A stretch of DNA of 64,000 nucleotides from CAWDVK01 sp963805715 (lineage in GTDB: Bacteria; Actinomycetota; Actinomycetes; Streptosporangiales; Streptosporangiaceae): the NCBI GenBank assembly GCA_963805715.1, contig CAWDVK010000002.1, positions 124,001 to 188,000 of the forward strand. The letters are read 5' to 3'. This document shows, one piece after another, positions 59,658 through 64,000 of this stretch (positions are counted from its first letter, which is position 1; every line of letters starts with the position of its first letter). Below the pieces are notes generated by a model, which was not told where the DNA came from, did no database searches, and saw only the letters and a program-made list of their open reading frames with translations. The position numbers and the translations under genes are program-made.

Positions 59658-59717
59658 CGAAAGCCGGCTTACCCCAAGCGCCTGCGGCCCTCCGGCGAAG
59701 AGGCAGCCGGCCTTCGA

Positions 59718-60071
59718 TCAGCTCCTGGTCCGCCTCGCCCAATCGCGCTGAGCCGCTTCGACCAGCTCCCAGTTGGCGTCGACCCACCGCCCGAGCGCGG
59801 CGAGAGGCTCATCAAGCGACCTGCCGAGATCGGTGAGCTCGTAGAGGGTTGCCGTGCCCATTCGCCCGGAATCGAGATGCCGGCTGATGAGGCCGTCGCG
59901 CTCGGCGCGTCGCAGCGTGTCGGTGAGCACCTTGTGTGAGACGCCATCCAGGGCGTCATGGAGGTCCTGGTAGCGGTGGCCCCCGGCAGCCAGCTCTCCG
60001 AGCACGGCCAGGGTCCAGCGTCCGCCGATCAGCCCGACCAGGGCATAAGGCCGTCTCCACTCGATAGTCAT
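59718..60071 (-). CDS. HxlR-family winged-helix regulator
   Basis: A 117-residue HxlR protein: YALVGLIGGRWTLAVLGELA, HRYQDLHDALDGVSHKVLTD, TLRRAERDGLISRHLDSGRM, YELTDLGRSLDEPLAALGRW. ATG 60071. It is upstream of leader B on the same strand and probably regulates the transporter or is co-expressed. No palindrome comparable to the 34808 site is next to it. Confidence 0.9.
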   Translation of the reverse strand: MTIEWRRPYALVGLIGGRWTLAVLGELAAGGHRYQDLHDALDGVSHKVLTDTLRRAERDGLISRHLDSGRMGTATLYELTDLGRSLDEPLAALGRWVDANWELVEAAQRDWARRTRS

Positions 60072-60401
60072 CTCGATGGCCGGCCAGCGGTGACGCCGGC
60101 GGCGGCGACATCGGCAGCCTGACCAGCCACCGCCACGGCATGGGCGACCCAGCCCGCTCCAGCGTGGTCTGGCCGGATCGCCGGGACGGACAGCGCCAGA
60201 ACCCTCCCGGCCCCGGCCCCGGGGAATACTTCACCGAGCCTTCGCCTGCCGCCGGGGCAGGCGCTCGTCTGCGGGCCTTGCGGGGCCGCCGCCGGAGCCT
60301 CGCTCTCCGCCACGAGGCCTCCTCATAAACGCGAATGCACTCGCGTTAGCGTACGCTCCTTCAGGCCACCGGTGCGGGAATCCTTGCGATAACTTCCAGG
60401 C
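60072..60401. other. Intergenic between hxlR and tetR
   Basis: About 330 bases. It contains the TetR-type operator at 60328. A minus-strand frame at 60068-60313 gives an Ala/Gly/Pro-rich peptide without domain and is not claimed. The region should hold divergent promoters for both regulators. Confidence 0.5.
60328..60347. promoter_or_regulatory. TetR-type operator, 20-bp near-palindrome
   Basis: AACGCGAATGCACTCGCGTT has perfect 7-base arms and is symmetric at 18 of 20 bases. It lies 55 bases upstream of the tetR start. The size suits a TetR dimer and suggests autoregulation. Confidence 0.75.
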
Positions 60402-61001
60402 ATGGCCAACGACAGCGATCCTCCGCGGGCTCGCCGGACCGGCGGCAGGAGCGCCCGGGTGCGCGCAGCGGTGCTGACGGTCACGGTGGATGTCCTGTCC
60501 GAGAGCGGGTTCGATGCGCTGTCGATCCGGGAGATCGCCAAGCGCGCCGGGGTCCACGAGTCCTCTATCTACCGGCGCTGGGGCACCAAGGCCGACCTCG
60601 TCTCCGACGCGCTGGCCAGCAGGATGGGACTGGAGGTCCCGACTCCGGACACCGGATCCCTGCGCGAGGACCTGCTCGCGTTGCTCCGCGCTGCGGCAGC
60701 GTTCATCAGCACTCCGCTCGGAGAGAATGTGGTGCGCATGGCCCTGAGGCGGGATCTGCCGGACTCCGACGCGGCGCGTGACAGGTTCTGGACCGATCGC
60801 TTCACGCGTGGATCTGTGATCCTCGATCGAGCGGAGGCGCGTGGCGAGTTGCGTCCTGGCATCGACCGCTTCCTCACGCTGGAGACGCTGGTCGGCCCGC
60901 TGTACTTGCGGCTGCTGCTGACAAGAGAACCCCTGAACGAAGCGATCATCGAAAGTGTCGTCGACCTGATGCTGACCGGCATCGCCGCCGAGCATGCCTA
61001 G
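60402..61001 (+). CDS. TetR/AcrR-family transcriptional regulator
   Basis: A 199-residue protein with an N-terminal TetR helix-turn-helix (VRAAVLTVTVDVLSESGFDA, LSIREIAKRAGVHESSIYRR, WGTKADLVSDALASRM) and a C-terminal TetR_C-type ligand domain (LRRDLPDSDAARDRFWTDRF, LRPGIDRFLTLETLVGPLYL). ATG 60402. It probably controls one or both DHA2 transporters, since regulators of this type sit next to efflux pumps. Confidence 0.92.
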   Translation: MANDSDPPRARRTGGRSARVRAAVLTVTVDVLSESGFDALSIREIAKRAGVHESSIYRRWGTKADLVSDALASRMGLEVPTPDTGSLREDLLALLRAAAAFISTPLGENVVRMALRRDLPDSDAARDRFWTDRFTRGSVILDRAEARGELRPGIDRFLTLETLVGPLYLRLLLTREPLNEAIIESVVDLMLTGIAAEHA

Positions 61002-61605
61002 AGCGCCGCACACGCGCCGTCGCCCGGTCCGTCGGCCCCGCAAGCCATCGGCATAGCAAACCCGCACTCGGTGCTACTGAATGAGGAACTCTCGTAGCCG
61101 TGGAGAGAATCCAACGGGTTGGAGATCATCATCCTGGGCCAGTTCGACCTGCCACATAGCAGTGCCGCCTGCGATATCGGGACCGCAATGGGATCCCGCA
61201 GCGCGAGCCATGGGCGGGTGATCTGTGTATGCGATCGGCGCCGACATGGCCGGCCGGTTCCCGCTCATGGCCGAGAAGATGGCGTCCGGCATCGGGGAGA
61301 TTCACGAAGCGCGGAGGGACAGGCCGCGCGCTCGTGCATGATATGCGGGTGATCTTCGTAAAGATCCTGGCGGGCTGACGGGCCCGTTCCTTACGGGGAC
61401 GGAAGGCCTGCATGCCTGTTATCCGCCATGTAGCTGCCCAGCACGGCAGCTGGCAGCGCAAGGGTCACGTCTTTGCCGGCCAGCACACCCCGGAAGCGGC
61501 ATCCCGCACAACAGTCCGCTAGTGGGGTGTCCACCAACGTCCACCGCACTAGCCAGATCGACCTGACCGGCACGGTCGGGCGCACCGAGAACCCTGATCA
61601 GGATG
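61002..61605. other. Intergenic, no supported gene
   Basis: About 600 bases between tetR and the convergent DHA2 gene. The minus strand has a 72-codon frame (61074-61292) and others, all without domains or ribosome sites. It is moderately A/T-richer than neighbours around 61080-61360, which may mark an old insertion or degenerate gene. Nothing is claimed. Confidence 0.5.
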
Positions 61606-63341
61606 TCACGTGCGGTTCGAGCGCTGGGAGGGCGAGGAGGAAGTTCCCGGTTTCGGTGCGCCCGGTCCTGGAGGGACCCGGAAGCCATCGACGTTTCCTG
61701 CGCTTGCCTTCAGCTTGGCCGTTGATGGCGTCTGTTTCGCCGGCACGGGCACACCGGGATCCGGGAGGTCCCGGGGGACCCGCGATGGCAGGCGGGCGAG
61801 CACGAGGACGGCGCCGCCGAGGGCGACGGCGGCACCGATGGCCAGCGCCACCTCGCTGCCGTTCATGAAGGCGGCGCGGGCAGAATGCGCCAGTAGGGCG
61901 CCGGCGGCGCCCCCGGCATGAGCCGCCACGTCGAGGGCACCGCCGAGTGAGCCGAGGATGATGTGCGTGGCAGCGGCTGGCACGTGCCGGCCGGCCAGCG
62001 CTGTGGTCATGTGATCCTGGTAGCGGGTTGACAGCACGCTCCCGATCACGGCGACGCCGAGCGCGCCGCCGACCTGCAGGGCCACGGCGTTGGAGGCTGA
62101 TCCGATACCGGAATCGCCCTGGGGGACCGAGCCCACGACGGAGTTCGTGGCCGTCGGCAGCAGCAGGCCGGCCCCAGCCCGATCAGCAGCAGGCCGGGCA
62201 CCACGTCCCCGTAGGTCGTGGCAGCCGTGGACACCGCCGAGATCTGCCACAGGCCGCCGGCGATGGCCGCCAGGCCGGCGGCAACGGTGAACTTGATCCC
62301 GATCAGGCGGGCGAGAATCGGGGACAGCGGCGCGCTCACGCCGAGCACGGCGGCCATGGGCAGGATGCGCAGCCCGGCCTGGAGGGGCGAGTAGCTGAGG
62401 TCGAACTGCAGGAACTGAGTCTGCACGAACAGCGCCCCCAGCAGCCCGAAGACCCCGAGGCTCTCGGCCGCTGCGGCCACCGAGAACCGGCGATCGGAGA
62501 AGAATCCCAGGTTCAGCATCGGATGGCTGCTGCGGGCTTCCCAGGCGACAAAGGCGCCGAGAACAACGAGGCTGGACAGCCCGGCTCCGACCACCTCCGC
62601 TGAGGCCCAGCCCCTGGCCGGGGCCTCGATGATCGCCCACAGCAGCAGGCCCAGGCCGGTGATCGACAGCACCGCCCCCCAGGGATCGGGCCGGTCGGCG
62701 GCCGGGTTCTTCGAGTCGGGCACCAGCACCAGGGCTGCGGCGAACGCGGCGACCGCGATCGGGACGTTGACCAGGAACACTGAGCCCCACCAGAACCGGG
62801 CCAGCAGCAGGCCGCCGGCGATCGGGCCGATCGCGATACCCAGGCCGATGGTCCCGGCCCAGACACCAATCGCCCGGGCCCGCTCCGCCCGGTCGCGGAA
62901 CACGTCGTTGATGATCGACAAAGACGGGGGGATCGTCAGCGCCGCGCCGGCCCCCATCACCGCCCGCCAGCCGATCAGCAGGTCCACCGACCCTGAGAAC
63001 GCAGCGCCGATCGATCCCGCGGCGAAGACGGTCAGGCCGATCAGGAAAAACCGCTTCCGCCCGAACCGGTCGGCCAGGCTGCCGCCGACCAGCAGCAGGC
63101 CCGCGAACACCATCGCATAGGAGTCGACGATCCACTGCAGTTCGCTTGAGGTAGCGGCCAGCTTCCGGACGAGGGTAGGCAGGGCCACGTTGAGGATCGT
63201 GTTGTCCACATTGACGATCAGCGCGGAAGCGCAGACCACCACCAATATGGCCCACCGGTGCCCACGCGGCACCGCGGAGAACCCAGGCGCGGAGACCACT
63301 GCATCAGAAGATCGCACCACCGGAACCCCCTGGAGGCCCAT
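61606..63341 (-). pseudogene. DHA2-family MFS transporter, frameshifted
   Basis: From ATG 63341 (or GTG 63320, which has AGGGGG before it) the protein shows VNVDNTILNVALPTLVRKLA, DRFGRKRFFLIGLTVFAAGS, MGAGAALTIPPSLSIINDVF and VFLVNVPIAVAAFA. Near 62172-62175 the frame changes: LLLIGLGPACCC instead of LGAGLLLPTATNSVVGSVPQ, which continues in the other frame with GIGSASNAVALQVGGALGVA to the stop at 61606. One G missing from a G5 run (here G4) accounts for it. Repaired, it is a ~575-residue exporter. Confidence 0.8.
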
Positions 63342-63849
63342 CGCGACGGTTGATGTTGTACCGCCGGGGTCCCGGGCAGCTGCCGGATGCACAGGCCGCG
63401 GCACAAGCGCGCGGCCGAACCGGGCTTACGAGTGCCTCAACCGTACCTCCGGACGTGCCCGCGGCGAAATAAGCGCTGCCGGCTGCCTCCAAGGCGGCAG
63501 CCAGCACGACCCGCAGTGTTCAGGCGGCCAGCGGGCCGGGCGCACGAAGGCCGACCGTCGTTAGGCAGCGGCAGCGTCTGCCTGACCAAGGATGCCGCGG
63601 AAGATCCCCCGCCAGCGTCGCGGCAGAACAACGCGTTCGCCCGGCGTCAGACCGAACACGGGTCGTCGACAGAATCGGCAGGAATGCTGGCAGCTACAGC
63701 GCAGGGATGCACTCGCCTCACACGCGAGTGCGGAACCGCTCGTTCGGCGAGGGTCCGGCAAGCCGTCGTCGTGCTCGCCCAGGCAATGGCGGCCCGGCCC
63801 GGGGGCTGCCTGGCGCCGTCACCGGCTCGGGGGCCTGGGCTTCGCCGGT
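63342..63849. other. Intergenic, upstream of second DHA2 gene
   Basis: About 500 bases with no supported gene. It contains the inverted repeat at 63709-63731. The transporter promoter should be near 63345-63480, where an A/T-rich patch GTTGATGTTGTACC occurs, but no complete promoter is assigned. Confidence 0.45.
63709..63731. promoter_or_regulatory. Inverted repeat sharing a half-site with the TetR operator
   Basis: GCACTCGC (63709-63716) and GCGAGTGC (63724-63731) are perfect 8-base arms 7 bases apart. TGCACTCGC is also found in the operator at 60328. It could be a second TetR site or a hairpin. Weakly supported. Confidence 0.45.
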
Positions 63850-64000
63850 GGCGGGGTTCCGGGCTGGCGGGTTCTGGCTGCGGGCGGTGCGCCGGGATCT
63901 GACGGCGGTTGCGGCGGCCGTCTTTCTGCTGGGCGAGGTACCCAGCTGCGGTCAGGCCGGTGACGGTGCCGTTTGCGCTGCGCTCGGTGATTCCCGGGCT
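63850..64000 (-). pseudogene. Winged-helix regulator fragment at window edge
   Basis: Read from the right edge, the minus strand encodes GITERSANGTVTGLTAAGYL, AQQKDGRRNRRQIPAHRPQP, EPASPEP. This matches the recognition helix and wing of a common actinobacterial wHTH protein (ITERSAYxIVxDLxxAGYVxxxxxGRRNxYxIxxxLPLxxP). Several conserved residues are replaced (Tyr to Asn, Tyr to Arg) and the usual IGELLAVL tail is not in frame, so it seems decayed. The 5' part lies beyond the window. Confidence 0.5.

Noticed and set aside
1..64000. Natural-product biosynthetic cluster
   Set aside because: LAL regulator, SnoaL-like gene, methyltransferases and pumps occur, but no PKS, NRPS, terpene or RiPP core enzyme is present.
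1..64000. tRNA or rRNA genes
   Set aside because: No cloverleaf with GTTCRANYC-type arm or rRNA signature was seen by eye; tRNAscan was not available.

Overview
This 64 kb window is high-GC (roughly 70 percent) actinomycete chromosomal DNA. The evidence is GTG/ATG starts, short overlapping gene pairs, a GAF-ANTAR protein, SigE-type ECF sigma factor, LAL regulator, NHEJ LigD polymerase module, DUF1707, PadR, PucR and DUF72 genes. A Streptosporangiales-like soil actinomycete fits, but genus cannot be fixed from sequence alone. I see no rRNA, tRNA, CRISPR or complete mobile element.

Layout. 0-7.9 kb: end of a membrane protein, degenerate HicA, LigD-type polymerase, crotonase, an intact RHH/PIN toxin-antitoxin pair, then decayed or truncated genes (PPOX, BrkB, epoxide hydrolase) among a DUF2127 protein and a double Clp-N protein. 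7.9-11.5 kb: a more A/T-rich two-gene cassette of unknown function (133-residue-class protein plus a ~1035-residue four-TM protein with ACT-like C-terminal modules). 11.5-17.1 kb: CGNR protein, truncated gene, SDR, a methyltransferase interrupted by TGA, DUF72, DoxX, and a cluster of three unrelated gene fragments. 17-23 kb: DgkA, GAF-ANTAR, sedolisin protease, ECF sigma with membrane partner. 23-31.2 kb: exopolysaccharide/cell-envelope locus (LCP protein, CapD dehydratase, LMW tyrosine phosphatase, tyrosine autokinase, GH43-like secreted protein, FHA regulator). 31.3-38.1 kb: two secreted YVTN propellers, integrase stub, HxlR plus HtrA-like protease sharing a 28-bp palindrome, SpoIIE phosphatase, and a Phd/VapC pair with a frameshifted antitoxin. 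38.2-46.4 kb: LAL regulator with small cyclase-like genes, APC permease, zinc alcohol dehydrogenase, PucR. 46.4-53.4 kb: 29-bp tandem repeat, zinc ribbon, DUF3565-DUF1971 fusion, a SecA-like protein that has lost its ATPase motifs, DUF1707 protein with PadR, methyltransferase, RHH/Doc toxin-antitoxin. 53.7-64 kb: catabolism/efflux region with two C-C-hydrolase-like paralogues, a 5'-truncated aldehyde dehydrogenase, two DHA2 transporters, HxlR and TetR regulators.

The most interesting signals are (1) two ~230-nt leader regions, 2.3 kb apart, that share promoter, internal hairpins and a hairpin hiding the Shine-Dalgarno, one before a hydrolase operon and one before an efflux pump; (2) the SecA-like pseudo-ATPase; (3) the unknown membrane-protein cassette; (4) several exact palindromic operators; and (5) an unusual number of genes broken by single-base changes, many of them one-base contractions of short homopolymers, which could be real decay or consensus error in the assembly. 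Regulatory sites and RNA structures were found by eye and no database search or folding program was run.
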